This document shows, in pieces, positions 21,825 through 31,939 of a DNA stretch of 64,000 nt; position 1 is the first letter of the stretch; every line of letters begins with the position of its first letter. The translations under genes were made by a program, and so were the position numbers. A model generated the notes under the pieces. It was given only the letters and a program-made list of their open reading frames with translations. It made no database searches and was not told where the DNA came from. Source of the DNA: Bacteroidota bacterium (GTDB lineage Bacteria; Bacteroidota; Rhodothermia; Balneolales; HLUCCA01); the NCBI GenBank assembly GCA_020832235.1, contig JAFIEZ010000010.1, positions 1-64,000 on the forward strand. The letters run 5' to 3'.

Positions 21825-22904
21825 ATGTTCCGATCGCATAATTTCAGCGCAGGACCTTCCATTCTGCCCACCGAAGTATTACAAAAAGCACAGGCTGAAC
21901 TGCTCGATTATAAAGGCACGGGCTCATCCATTATGGAGCTGAGTCACCGTGGGCCAGAGTATATAGAAGTTGATGCTCAGGCCACATCCCGCCTGAAATC
22001 TTTGATGGGTCTTGGCGATGACTTTGAGGTGTTGTTTCTGCAAGGCGGAGCCAGTACGCAGTTTATGATGGTTCCTTACAATTTTCTTGCAGAGGGTAAA
22101 ACAGCCAATTATCTGAATACAGGTACCTGGTCGAAAAAAGCCATTAAAGAAGCGAAAATCTTCGGCAAGGTTCATGTTGGTTTTTCCTCGGAGGAGGAGA
22201 ACTTCGGCCGCGTTCCCCGCAATGAAGAGATTACGCACGTTGAAGGAGCCGAGTATCTGCATTTCACATCAAACAACACTATTTTTGGCACGCAGTATCG
22301 TAATGAGCCGGAATCGAATGGAGTTCCCTTGGTATGTGATGCATCTTCTGACTTTTTGAGTCGAGAAGTTGATGTTAAGCGATACGGTATGATTTACGCA
22401 GGTGCGCAGAAGAACGCCGGTCCTGCCGGAGTTACCATTGTAATTATCCGTAAAGATTTTTTAGCCAAAGCCCGCACCGAGAATGTGTCTACTATTTTAA
22501 GCTATCCTACTCATGTTGGAACCATGTTCAATACCCCTCCGGTGTTCGGTGTGTATTTTTTCAACCTGGTTCTGGAGTGGATTGAAAAACAAGGTGGAAT
22601 CAAGGCAGTTGAGAAGGTTAATGAGGCCAAGGCTGCACAACTCTATACAGAAATCGACAAAGATGATTTTTATCGTGGTACGGCTGAGGCGGCTTCGCGC
22701 TCACGTATGAATGTGACCTTCAGACTGCCAAGTGAAGATCTGGAGAAAAAATTCGTAAAAGAAGCTGCAGCGTTGCACCTCGATGGACTAAAAGGCCATC
22801 GCAGTGTGGGTGGTATTCGTGCCAGTATTTACAATGCATTGCCGCGTGAGAGTGTAGATACATTGGTTTCGTTCATGGTCGACTTCCGTGCGAAGAACGG
22901 ATGA
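21825..22904 (+). CDS. serC: 3-phosphoserine/phosphohydroxythreonine transaminase
   Basis: HNFSAGPSILPTEVLQKAQ, GAQKNAGPAGVTIVIIR (PLP lysine), GHRSVGGIRASIYNALP. Confidence 0.97.
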   Translation: MFRSHNFSAGPSILPTEVLQKAQAELLDYKGTGSSIMELSHRGPEYIEVDAQATSRLKSLMGLGDDFEVLFLQGGASTQFMMVPYNFLAEGKTANYLNTGTWSKKAIKEAKIFGKVHVGFSSEEENFGRVPRNEEITHVEGAEYLHFTSNNTIFGTQYRNEPESNGVPLVCDASSDFLSREVDVKRYGMIYAGAQKNAGPAGVTIVIIRKDFLAKARTENVSTILSYPTHVGTMFNTPPVFGVYFFNLVLEWIEKQGGIKAVEKVNEAKAAQLYTEIDKDDFYRGTAEAASRSRMNVTFRLPSEDLEKKFVKEAAALHLDGLKGHRSVGGIRASIYNALPRESVDTLVSFMVDFRAKNG

Positions 22905-23002
22905 GGTTCAAATTAACTGACGATGCTTAACGGGCATAGGTACTTCATTTGCGAAGTGTATTTTGCAGTGCGTATATTTTGTGCAATCACGTAAAATGAC
23001 AA

Positions 23003-23075
23003 GCCGAAGTAGCTCAGCTGGTAGAGCAACGCTTTCGTAAAGCGTAGGTCGTCGGTTCGAGTCCGATCTTCGGCT
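23003..23075 (+). tRNA. tRNA-Thr (CGT)
   Basis: Acceptor gccgaag/cttcggc, anticodon arm acgct-ttCGTaa-agcgt, T-arm gtcggttcgagtccgat. Confidence 0.95.
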
Positions 23076-23084
23076 CATTACGTT

Positions 23085-23118
23085 AGCCGGTTCCAGTGTA
23101 TCTGGGTCCGGCTTTTTT
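23085..23118 (+). terminator. Rho-independent terminator downstream of tRNA-Thr
   Basis: agccggttccag-tgtat-ctgggtccggct + T6; two internal mismatches. Confidence 0.75.
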
Positions 23119-23160
23119 GTATGGATGCCGCCCGTTATTTTAATTTTAAAAGCTCCCTTC

Positions 23161-24411
23161 ATGACAGATGTTGTAACCGTAAAACTGCGTGCCGGTGCCG
23201 ATAAACGCCTTCGACGTGGACATTTATGGGTGTTCAGCAATGAAATAGCTTCCGTTGAGCCTGGAACAGTGCCGCACGCGGATGATGCTTCTGAACTGAC
23301 CGAAAAAGACCTTCGAACTGCAATTACGCCCGGCAGTGTTGCCCGACTCATCGACCAGCGAGGTCAATACATCGGAACAGGATATTACCATCCGCACTCG
23401 CTGATCGCGTTTCGTCTGGTAACATCGAGGGAGGTCGACCTCGGCCAGGATTTCTATACCGTGCGTATATCCGAAGCAGCTGCACTTCGTCGCCAGTTGC
23501 GCCCGGGTGCACAGGCTATGCGCGTTGTTCATGGGGAGAGTGACGGCCTGCCTGGTCTGCTCATTGACCAAATCGGGGCTGTCGTATCGATTCAGGTTGT
23601 GAGTGCCGGAGCCGAAAATCATCTGGATTTCATCGTTAACGCCTGTAAGGAAGTGCTACAACCCGGCTGGATTATCCTTCGCAACGACGCCGGACTCCGC
23701 AAACTCGAAGGACTTCCCGAATATGTGAAGATTGTACACGGAAGCGATGAGGTGCCCGTACAAACAATCACCGAACACGGAATTACCTACGAAGTCGACA
23801 TCCTTGAAGGACAAAAAACCGGATTCTACGTTGATCAGCATGAAAACAGACTGCAATTTCGGCGCTTTGTTAAATCGGGCGACCGCGTGCTGGATGCGTT
23901 TTGTAACGACGGAGGATTTGCCCTGCACGCGGCTTCGGCCGGTGCCCAATCCGTGACTGCCCTCGATATTTCACAACCAGCGCTCGACCGGGCCGTCATC
24001 AATGCCCGGAATAACGGACTCGCTGATCAGATTCGCTTCGAGCGGGCCGACCTTATGAAATGGCTGCCTCAGCAAGCCGCCGTAGAGCCGACATCCTATG
24101 ATGTGGTAAACCTGGATCCTCCAAGCTTTGCCAAGAATCGCAAAACCGCCGCTGCAGCACTTAAAGGCTATCAGAAACTTCACGAAGCCGCACTTCGACT
24201 GTTAAAACCAGGCGGGTTCATGGCAACTGCCACGTGCTCACACCATATCGATACCCAGCGATTCATTGAGACCGTTACCGAAGCCGCTCGTCGCACCGGC
24301 ATGCGAGTGACTATGGTCTGGCGAGGAAGTCAGCCCGTTGATCATCCCGTACTTCCCGCCATGCCCGAAACCGAATATCTTCGATTTTTTGTATTTCAAG
24401 TGAAATCGTAA
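23161..24411 (+). CDS. Class I SAM-dependent rRNA methyltransferase, RlmI-like (PUA + Rossmann)
   Basis: LRAGADKRLRRGHLWVFSNEI (PUA), KTGFYVDQHENR, VLDAFCNDGGFALHAA, NLDPPSFAKNRK. Preferred start is the ATG at 23161; the track ORF begins at 23125. Confidence 0.9.
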   Translation: MTDVVTVKLRAGADKRLRRGHLWVFSNEIASVEPGTVPHADDASELTEKDLRTAITPGSVARLIDQRGQYIGTGYYHPHSLIAFRLVTSREVDLGQDFYTVRISEAAALRRQLRPGAQAMRVVHGESDGLPGLLIDQIGAVVSIQVVSAGAENHLDFIVNACKEVLQPGWIILRNDAGLRKLEGLPEYVKIVHGSDEVPVQTITEHGITYEVDILEGQKTGFYVDQHENRLQFRRFVKSGDRVLDAFCNDGGFALHAASAGAQSVTALDISQPALDRAVINARNNGLADQIRFERADLMKWLPQQAAVEPTSYDVVNLDPPSFAKNRKTAAAALKGYQKLHEAALRLLKPGGFMATATCSHHIDTQRFIETVTEAARRTGMRVTMVWRGSQPVDHPVLPAMPETEYLRFFVFQVKS

Positions 24412-24447
24412 CTTGCCATTAAACCAATAGTTAACACACCAAAGCCT

Positions 24448-25092
24448 ATGACCCGCTCAGCTGCCTCCCGTTTTTTTCTCATCGTGTTTGCTTTTTTTCT
24501 GGTTAGCGGTTGCGCTGCCTCCCGAGGTTCAATTATCGATACGGGTGTAGCCAGCTGGTACGGGCCCGGTTTTCATGGAAAAACAACGGCCAATGGAGAA
24601 ACCTACGACCAGAACGCCATGACAGCTGCTCACCGAACGCTACCTTTTAACACGGTTGTAAGAGTGGTCAACCTGGATAACGGAAAATCGGTCACTGTGC
24701 GCATTAACGACCGCGGTCCGTTCGTAGACAATCGGGTAATCGACCTTTCTTATGCCGCCGCCCGAGAAATCGATATGGTAAATTCCGGACTGGCCAGAGT
24801 ACGTTTACAGCTGGTAAGCAGTGAAGCCCCGGTTTCCCGCCGCCAGGGACCGGAGCTATTCACCGTTCAGCTGGCATCCTACAATCAAAAGGCACAGGCG
24901 GATGAGTTCGCGGCAGGCATTCGTGGTGCCTTTGTGCAATCGGCCCGGGTTGACGGGCGAACCGTTTACCGCGTTTACTACGGCCGTTACGAATCCAGAG
25001 ACCGTGCCGAACGCGCCATGCGCGACTTGAACCGAAGAGGTCACGAAGGCTTCGTCAAGCAATTGCAGAATCTTAGTCATGTAACACGGTAG
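24448..25092 (+). CDS. rlpA: RlpA-like septal ring lipoprotein with SPOR domain
   Basis: LVSGCAAS lipobox; GVASWYGPGFHGKTTANGETYDQNAMTAAHRTLPFNTVVRVVNL...VRINDRGPF; C-terminal SPOR-like repeat. Confidence 0.92.
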   Translation: MTRSAASRFFLIVFAFFLVSGCAASRGSIIDTGVASWYGPGFHGKTTANGETYDQNAMTAAHRTLPFNTVVRVVNLDNGKSVTVRINDRGPFVDNRVIDLSYAAAREIDMVNSGLARVRLQLVSSEAPVSRRQGPELFTVQLASYNQKAQADEFAAGIRGAFVQSARVDGRTVYRVYYGRYESRDRAERAMRDLNRRGHEGFVKQLQNLSHVTR

Positions 25093-25427
25093 ATTTGTGT
25101 TGCCAGGCTCTCTTTACCGCTCCTTACATCTCGCAGGAGCGCTGTTATTTGAACTATTACCATCTACAAACGACAAAACCACGCTATGATGAAAACACGT
25201 TAGCAAAGAAATAGGCGAAAAGAAAAGCGCATCCTTAATCTTGAGTTCAGTAACTGTTGTAAGTTAACCTAATCCACGCATATACAGCATCAACTGCCTG
25301 CGAAAATGAACAAACCAAGCAGTATTTTACGCGTTGTCAGTTGTAAAATTATTAAACCTTTTACCGAACGAATAAACACATTTAGTTTGTTGGTTTTGTT
25401 AATATTAATCCCACTATAAAAAGTATT

Positions 25428-26912
25428 ATGAGCAAACGAGTTATTATTATTGGTACCGGTTTCGGCGCACTTGGAGCAGCCGTACGACTGGCCGCACGAG
25501 GTTATCAGGTCGAAATGTTTGAGAAAAGAGACAAACCCGGTGGTCGTGGCTACGTCTACGAAATTGACGGATTCACTTTCGATGGCGGTCCTACGGTTAT
25601 TACAGCCCCATTCATGTTTGACGAACTTTTCAAGCTGGCCGGGAAAAAACGTGAAGATTATATCGAATTTGTTCCCTGTAATCCTTTCTATCGCATCTTC
25701 GACCATAATCAGCGTATTTTCGATTACAACGATAACGAAGAGTTTACGCTTAAAGAAATTGACAAAATTAATCCCGACGACAAAGAAGGGTATCTGAATT
25801 TTATCAAGACAACCAAGCCCATTTTTGATAAGGGTTTCATCGAGCTGGCAGATAAGCCGTTTCTGACCATCACAGATATGCTTAAGGTTGCTCCCGATCT
25901 GATCAAGCTGCAATCTTATCGAAGTGTGTACAATTATGTGTCACAGTTTGTGAAGGACGACTTCCTCCGGCAGTGCTTTTCCTTTCACCCGTTGCTGGTT
26001 GGCGGGAACCCGTTTGATACCACCTCCATCTACGCCATGATTCATTATCTGGAGCGGGAGTGGGGCGTGCATTATGCCATGGGCGGAACCGGAGCCATCA
26101 TCAAAGGTCTTGTAGATCTGATTACCGATATGGGAGGAAAGATACATCTGAGCTCAGAAGTGGATGAAATCCTTATTGAAGGTCGCAAAGCCAAGGGTAT
26201 CCGTCTAAAGGATGGTAGTACTCACATGGCCGATGCCGTGATATCAAATGCTGATGTACCGTTTACATACATGAATATGATTCCGGCCAAGTATCGACGT
26301 AAATACTCCGATGCCAAGTTGAAGCGCATGAATTACAGCATGTCGTTGTTTGTGATTTACTTTGGTACGAACCGACGTTATAACGATACCAAGCTGAAAC
26401 ATCATAACATTATACTAGGCCCTCGTTACAAAGGTCTGCTTAAGGATATCTTCCATAACAAGGTAGTCGCCGATGACTTCTCTTTATATCTGCACATGCC
26501 TACGATAACCGATCCATCGCTTGCACCGGACGGATGTGAGTCGTTTTACGTACTTTCACCCGTACCGCACCTGGAGTCGGGAACCGATTGGACTACCTTT
26601 GCGAAAACCTATCGCGACCGTATCATGCAGTTCCTGGAAGACAATTACCTGCCTGATCTGCAGAAGCATATTGTTGCCGAGCATTACATCGATCCGTTGC
26701 ACTTTCAGGGCGAGTTGAACAGTTACCTGGGTTCGGCATTCTCGGTTGAACCGATTTTAACCCAGTCGGCCTGGTTCCGTCCGCACAATAAGTCGGAGGA
26801 TTTCGATAATCTGTACTTTGTGGGAGCAGGAACGCATCCCGGTGCCGGTCTGCCCGGTGTGTTATCGTCGTCTATCATTGCTGAAAACCTGGTCAGCGAA
26901 GACCTCGGATAA
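25428..26912 (+). CDS. crtI: Phytoene desaturase / CrtI-family FAD-dependent oxidoreductase
   Basis: [35 protein letters not shown]...[13 protein letters not shown]-terminal [21 protein letters not shown]. Confidence 0.92.
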   Translation: MSKRVIIIGTGFGALGAAVRLAARGYQVEMFEKRDKPGGRGYVYEIDGFTFDGGPTVITAPFMFDELFKLAGKKREDYIEFVPCNPFYRIFDHNQRIFDYNDNEEFTLKEIDKINPDDKEGYLNFIKTTKPIFDKGFIELADKPFLTITDMLKVAPDLIKLQSYRSVYNYVSQFVKDDFLRQCFSFHPLLVGGNPFDTTSIYAMIHYLEREWGVHYAMGGTGAIIKGLVDLITDMGGKIHLSSEVDEILIEGRKAKGIRLKDGSTHMADAVISNADVPFTYMNMIPAKYRRKYSDAKLKRMNYSMSLFVIYFGTNRRYNDTKLKHHNIILGPRYKGLLKDIFHNKVVADDFSLYLHMPTITDPSLAPDGCESFYVLSPVPHLESGTDWTTFAKTYRDRIMQFLEDNYLPDLQKHIVAEHYIDPLHFQGELNSYLGSAFSVEPILTQSAWFRPHNKSEDFDNLYFVGAGTHPGAGLPGVLSSSIIAENLVSEDLG

Positions 26913-26997
26913 ACAGTTGTTGAAGCTTCGATGTTGCACCGTTACAGTTGTGCTAACTGGCTTTACTATTGATTTAGATTATACGGTACATAAAAAA

Positions 26998-27036
26998 GCC
27001 CTCGACTGCTTATGCGGTCAAGGGCTTTTTGCTATC
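26998..27036 (+). terminator. Rho-independent terminator of crtI
   Basis: gccctcgactgcttatgcggtcaagggc + T5. Confidence 0.85.
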
Positions 27037-27201
27037 TGGGAAGTTCATTTTTGAGGTCGACGCCCCTTCATACGGTACTACAAGATGCGCGTAGCCCCGT
27101 TACGTGTGGCAGCTTGACTTGATGTCACAATAAACAAGCCGGTTCAATCCGATATTACGAGAATGAACCCAATCTGATCCCAGGGTAGTGGGTAAGATCG
27201 T

Positions 27202-27858
27202 TTATTTCAACGATGCCTGGAGCTTATCCCAATCAGATAGAAATTTAGCTAAACCATTATCCGTCAGAGGGTGTTTGATTAATGCTTCAATCACGCTCAG
27301 CGGCATTGTAGCAACATGAGCACCGATTCGGGCCGACTCCACCACGTGCATCGGGTGGCGAATACTAGCTACGAGTACTTCTGTTTCAAAGCCGTAGTTA
27401 TCATAAATGGTGACGATATCTTCAATCAACTGCATGCCATCGGTGGAAATATCATCGAGACGACCAACGAAAGGAGAGATGTAGGTAGCACCGGCTTTAG
27501 CAGCCACAAGAGCCTGTGTTGGCGAAAAACACAAGGTGCAGTTGGTCTTGATTCCCTCGTCGGTGAACGTACGTATGGCTTTAATACCATCTTTAATTAG
27601 CGGAATTTTTACAACCACATTGGGTGCAATGTCGGCCAATTTACGTCCTTCGGCAACCATTTCATCATAGGTTGTGGAAACAACTTCAGCGGAGACATCT
27701 CCTTCAACAATTTCACAAATTTTGGCGATATGGCCTTCAAAATCACGTACGCCAATTTTGGCACATAATGATGGGTTAGTTGTTACCCCATCCAATATTC
27801 CCATGGCATGTGCTTCACTAATTTCATTAAGGTCAGCGGTATCAATAAAAAATTTCAT
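27202..27858 (-). CDS. fsa: Fructose-6-phosphate aldolase / transaldolase family
   Basis: [57 protein letters not shown]. Confidence 0.93.
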   Translation of the reverse strand: MKFFIDTADLNEISEAHAMGILDGVTTNPSLCAKIGVRDFEGHIAKICEIVEGDVSAEVVSTTYDEMVAEGRKLADIAPNVVVKIPLIKDGIKAIRTFTDEGIKTNCTLCFSPTQALVAAKAGATYISPFVGRLDDISTDGMQLIEDIVTIYDNYGFETEVLVASIRHPMHVVESARIGAHVATMPLSVIEALIKHPLTDNGLAKFLSDWDKLQASLK

Positions 27859-28009
27859 TTCAATCTAAATTAGGTAAAAGTCTTATTCTCTATAAAATAC
27901 GTTCAAAATAGCTGTATTACCAACGTGATATCGTGTTATTCGCTTGAAGCGAAGAGCTTATAGCAGTAATTTAGACCATAATGTAAACCATAACAAAAAC
28001 GTGAAAAAT

Positions 28010-28417
28010 ATGATTGACGACGCAATGGCATCTGGTGGTAAACTGAACGCCGAACAACAACAGCAATTGCTGTTCATGATGCTGGTTCAGCAACACGAAC
28101 AAATTGGTATGATGGGACTCGGAAAGCTTAAAGATCCCTCCAGCGATAAAATCACAAAAGATCTGAACGCAACTCGTTACGCTATTGACACCCTTAAAAT
28201 GTTGGAGACGTATACAAAGGGTAATCTTACCGGCGATATGAAATCCTACCTCACGCACGTGTTGAGCACACTTCAGCTGAACTATGTGGATGAGGCCAAA
28301 GGTGAAAAAAAAGAGAAGCCTGACGCTGATGTTGCATCAACATCTGCTGAGGCAGTTGAACAGCCTGTTCCGGAGCAAAGCTCGGCTCCCGAGGATCCTG
28401 CCGCGCAAGGTGAGTAA
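28010..28417 (+). CDS. DUF1844 domain-containing protein
   Basis: LMVQQHEQIGMMGLGKLKDPSSDKITKDLNATRYAIDTLKMLETYTKGNL pattern; likely start ATG 28010 (track ORF from 27944). Confidence 0.75.
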   Translation: MIDDAMASGGKLNAEQQQQLLFMMLVQQHEQIGMMGLGKLKDPSSDKITKDLNATRYAIDTLKMLETYTKGNLTGDMKSYLTHVLSTLQLNYVDEAKGEKKEKPDADVASTSAEAVEQPVPEQSSAPEDPAAQGE

Positions 28418-28904
28418 TGTGCCGAATAAGCAACCAGATACCCATATAACAGCTGCCGGCGGGGTTCTATTCCGTTTGCCACTAACGTCTGTGCAACTAC
28501 CCATCACCGATGTTGGCGACGTAGAGGTATTGCTTATCTACCGAAATGGCTTTTGGGACCTCCCAAAGGGCAAACGCGATGTTGGTGAGTCTATACCGGC
28601 TTGTGCGGCACGTGAAGTAGCCGAGGAAGTTGATTGCCACATGCCCATGCTGCTGAATATGATTTCCAGAACAGAGCACCAGTACGAGCAGGATGGTGTG
28701 CGCATTGCAAAGACCACCTGGTGGTATGCAATGGTTATTAAACCAGGTGAGTTGAAACCTCAAAAAGAGGAGGGAATAGAACGGGTTGAATGGGTTAAGC
28801 TGCCAAAAGCTAAAAAAAAGGTAGGTTTCGACAATCTCGTTGAGGCCCTTTCAGCATTCGAGAAGTGGTTTCAGCAAAAGACTTCCCGGTCAATGAACGG
28901 TTAA
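28410..28904 (+). CDS. NUDIX hydrolase
   Basis: GFWDLPKGKRDVGESIPACAAREVAEEVDC matches the Nudix box; probable GTG start at 28410 overlapping the DUF1844 stop. Confidence 0.9.
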   Translation: MSNVPNKQPDTHITAAGGVLFRLPLTSVQLPITDVGDVEVLLIYRNGFWDLPKGKRDVGESIPACAAREVAEEVDCHMPMLLNMISRTEHQYEQDGVRIAKTTWWYAMVIKPGELKPQKEEGIERVEWVKLPKAKKKVGFDNLVEALSAFEKWFQQKTSRSMNG

Positions 28905-28990
28905 TTACGTTAATGACAGAAATGGCGGAGCATAACAATTTGGCGCAAGGCTACTAATCAACGCCTACTTACAAGCAAAATTACCGCAAT

Positions 28991-29026
28991 AAAAAAGGCC
29001 TCCTACGCGAGTAAGAGGCCTTTTTT
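28991..29026. terminator. Bidirectional Rho-independent terminator between convergent NUDIX and tonB genes
   Basis: aaaaaaggcctc-ctacgcgagtaa-gaggcctttttt, perfect stem with A/T tracts on both sides. Confidence 0.92.
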
Positions 29027-29048
29027 GTAGTTACAAAATCAGGATAAC

Positions 29049-29705
29049 TTAGTTCGACAATCGGAATACGATTGGCAACTGGAATTGTACCTTAACAGGT
29101 TGTCCACGTTGCATACCAGGAGTAAATCGAACACCTTGTACAGCTTCAATAGCCGCTTCATCAGCGCCACCGCCAATACCTCGAATTACAGTAGGATTCA
29201 CCACATTTCCGTTTTCGTCAACGATAAACTGTAGTACTACACGTCCCTCGATTCCTGCACGTCGTGCAATTTCGGGATAGCGAACACGGTCGTAAATTGC
29301 CTGCATACCACCAATTGGCTCAGGCATACGCTCTACAACGATAAAGATTTCAGGCTCATCGTCTTCATCAGCTGGTGGCGGAGGTGGTGGAAGATCCAAT
29401 GGACCATCCAGGTCTAGTTCAAAACCTAAATCCAGAATTTCGTCATCAATGATTTCATCATTTGGTACTTCAACAGGCACCGGTGGACGTGGTGGAGGTG
29501 GAGGGGTCTCTATCTGCTCAGTCTGAATAATCTCCTCAATCTCTACCAGGTCTTGTTCAGGTGGAGTGAAATCCAATGCGTCTCCGCCGGAAAGCGGCGC
29601 ACGGAAAATGCCAACTGCAACAATTAGCGTAATAATCATACCCGTCTGCAGGTATAAATTATAACTTTTGCGTAAGTCAGCGGAAGGTTGTTTTCGTTCT
29701 TTCAT
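29049..29705 (-). CDS. tonB: Energy transducer TonB family protein
   Basis: N-terminal TM, proline-rich spacers (PPPPPRPP, LPPPPPPA), C-terminal YPEIARRAGIEGRVVLQFIVDENGNVVNPTVIRGIGGGADEAAIEAVQGVRFTPG. Confidence 0.93.
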   Translation of the reverse strand: MKERKQPSADLRKSYNLYLQTGMIITLIVAVGIFRAPLSGGDALDFTPPEQDLVEIEEIIQTEQIETPPPPPRPPVPVEVPNDEIIDDEILDLGFELDLDGPLDLPPPPPPADEDDEPEIFIVVERMPEPIGGMQAIYDRVRYPEIARRAGIEGRVVLQFIVDENGNVVNPTVIRGIGGGADEAAIEAVQGVRFTPGMQRGQPVKVQFQLPIVFRLSN

Positions 29706-29920
29706 GTGCTATTACCCTGATTTGGTTAGTCTTGCGAGGTTGAAAATACACTAAATGATGTGATTCAACAAATGCATATATGTGCATCTACATATTTTAA
29801 TGTAATTAATGGCAAAAAAGTTGCTTCAGATTCAATATTAAGAGAAACTTAATGTGCCCTATCCCGTACACTATTTACAATAACGCGTTTGCATCGGTTG
29901 AATTCCACACTGTAACATCA

Positions 29921-30331
29921 TTATGTGATGTCGCTTGTCTGTTTAAGTTGTTTCCTGATGTAAAGCAACATCGCGTATGCTACCATACATCCTAATGTAT
30001 TAGCGATAATATCCTCCCAGCTGGCAAAGCGCTGGTATGGAAGTACATACTGAAGCAACTCAATGAAAGCTCCGAACAACACGCCCGCTATAGGAATAGG
30101 GTATAAGGGCTTTTTTAATTGGTTCAAGGTTACAAGCTGAATAAGACCAACCAGAAATGTCCATCCCCCAAAGATGAGAAAATGGCCTAGCTTGTCGTAT
30201 TTGAACAAGGGCACGTCAACGATACGCTCGGATGGGAAGGTAGTCAGATAAACAATGATGAGCGTCCAGGCTACCAATGTCCAGGGAATACTTTTCGCTA
30301 GTAGGGGATGCCGGAAAATGGTGGTATTCAT
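29921..30331 (-). CDS. VanZ-like family membrane protein
   Basis: DKLGHFLIFGGWTFLVG and GVLFGAFIELLQYVLPYQRFASWEDIIANTLGCMVAY. Confidence 0.85.
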   Translation of the reverse strand: MNTTIFRHPLLAKSIPWTLVAWTLIIVYLTTFPSERIVDVPLFKYDKLGHFLIFGGWTFLVGLIQLVTLNQLKKPLYPIPIAGVLFGAFIELLQYVLPYQRFASWEDIIANTLGCMVAYAMLLYIRKQLKQTSDIT

Positions 30332-31914
30332 ATAATATCTGAAGGTTCTGGATGCGCTATTCCCTCTCGACGGGCTCTGTTGATTGCTAATTTACCATCA
30401 GTTAAGGATTTCAGGCAACTGTATGATATATTTTTTGTTTGTGACAGCCAACCTGCAGTAGCTCCAGACAATACATCGCCAAAACCTGCCCTGTTAAAAA
30501 TACGGGTATCGTACCCGGTAATCCATGTTTCTGATTGCGGTGTACACACAACAGTAGGATACCCTTTTGAAACGATAGTGTTACCACTGTGTTGTGCAAA
30601 TATTTCTGCTGCATGCATCCTGTTCCACGAATCTGATATGTCGGTGTTCAAAAGTGATCTTAGCTCTCCAGGATGCGGTGTCAATATATGTTCTGCTTTC
30701 AATGGAAGGTCTGTGATGAAATGTAAGGCATCGGCATCAATTACCGATGTCTCTGCGTGGTTCTCAAAAAATTCAAGTATAAAAGCCTTCGTACGGTCAT
30801 TTCTGCCCAGTCCGGGTCCTGCAAGTACAGTTCCGGGTCGCTGCGCAAGTTTATCGCTTAAATACCGGGCATCGTCTGCGTTCAGGTATGATGCACCGCT
30901 CTCTTCTCTGGAAAGAATAATCAATTCTGGCGCCAGTTGCTCGGCCAGCTGCATAAACTTGGCTGGGACTAGTAAAAAAACGGCTCCGCAACCTGTTTTC
31001 CATGCTGCCTTACCTGCCATCACCGCGGCCCCAATCATTCCCGGGCTGCCTCCAGCTACGTATACAACACCCGAATCATACTTGTGCTTACGCTTCAGCA
31101 GTGGAGACTCACCTGCGGAAGTTTCCTCAAGCAGGTATCGAAACGGATTGCCCGGTTTACCTTTGTTTAAAAAGCCAAGTTGAACAAGGTGAGTTTCTCC
31201 TCGGTGTTCAGGACCCTTATTAACATAGAGTCCTGTTTTGAGCGATCCGAAGCAAACGGTATGTGTAGCTTTAATCGCAATACCGTGTACCTGACCTGTT
31301 GTGGCATCCAGGCCCGAAGGTACATCCATAGAAATAATGGGGAGCTGCAGAGCGTGTATAAATTCAATAGCAGAAGCAGTATCGGATCGCACCTCAGACG
31401 ATAAACCAGTGCCCAGAAGGGCATCCACTACAACAGCATTGGTTGTGGTCTTGGGCGGCTGCATGGTATGCACCGATTCTACTGTTATAGGGTGTGACCC
31501 GTTATTGATCATGTTAACTACGGCTCTGGCATGGACGGCTGCATCTTTAGCGAGCAGATTATCTGGTATAATGTTTTCCGGTGCAGTACCCTCGCCAGCA
31601 GGTATTGTTTTTGTTGCATTATCTGAAATCCCTTCAGTGGTGTTAGTCTTTTCTGAAATTGGATGAATACAACAAATATGCACCTCTACTCCCTGGGAGG
31701 CGAGGTAGCGGGCAACTACCCAGCCATCTCCGCCATTACTCCCTTTACCCGTGAATACGAAGGCACGCTGAAGATCGGGATATAAACGGAGGATATGTGA
31801 TGCAGCTCCCGCACCTGCCGATTCCATAAGTGCAGTTCCCGGTACACCTGATGTAATCGTTTGCTCATCCAGATAACGGGAAGATTCACGGGTATGCAAT
31901 GCCTGAAATTTCAT
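30328..31914 (-). CDS. nnr: Bifunctional NAD(P)H-hydrate epimerase / ADP-dependent NAD(P)H-hydrate dehydratase
   Basis: N-terminal GKGSNGGDGWVVARYL (YjeF_N); C-terminal GSPGMIGAAVMAGKAAWKTGCGAV, LTPHPGELRSLL, GFGDVLSGATAGW. Confidence 0.95.
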   Translation of the reverse strand: MKFQALHTRESSRYLDEQTITSGVPGTALMESAGAGAASHILRLYPDLQRAFVFTGKGSNGGDGWVVARYLASQGVEVHICCIHPISEKTNTTEGISDNATKTIPAGEGTAPENIIPDNLLAKDAAVHARAVVNMINNGSHPITVESVHTMQPPKTTTNAVVVDALLGTGLSSEVRSDTASAIEFIHALQLPIISMDVPSGLDATTGQVHGIAIKATHTVCFGSLKTGLYVNKGPEHRGETHLVQLGFLNKGKPGNPFRYLLEETSAGESPLLKRKHKYDSGVVYVAGGSPGMIGAAVMAGKAAWKTGCGAVFLLVPAKFMQLAEQLAPELIILSREESGASYLNADDARYLSDKLAQRPGTVLAGPGLGRNDRTKAFILEFFENHAETSVIDADALHFITDLPLKAEHILTPHPGELRSLLNTDISDSWNRMHAAEIFAQHSGNTIVSKGYPTVVCTPQSETWITGYDTRIFNRAGFGDVLSGATAGWLSQTKNISYSCLKSLTDGKLAINRARREGIAHPEPSDII

Positions 31915-31939
31915 TTTTCTTCCTGCATGAGTATTCTTT

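Noticed and set aside
22908-23351. 147-aa minus-strand ORF over tRNA-Thr
   Set aside because: Runs through the tRNA gene and the start of the RlmI-like gene; includes the common tRNA-derived peptide SNRRPTLYESVALPAELL, a known mis-annotation signature.
30308-31183. 291-aa plus-strand ORF
   Set aside because: It lies antisense to the well-supported nnr gene, has low-complexity Ser/Ala/Pro-rich composition and no recognisable motif. Codon bias of the real gene explains it.
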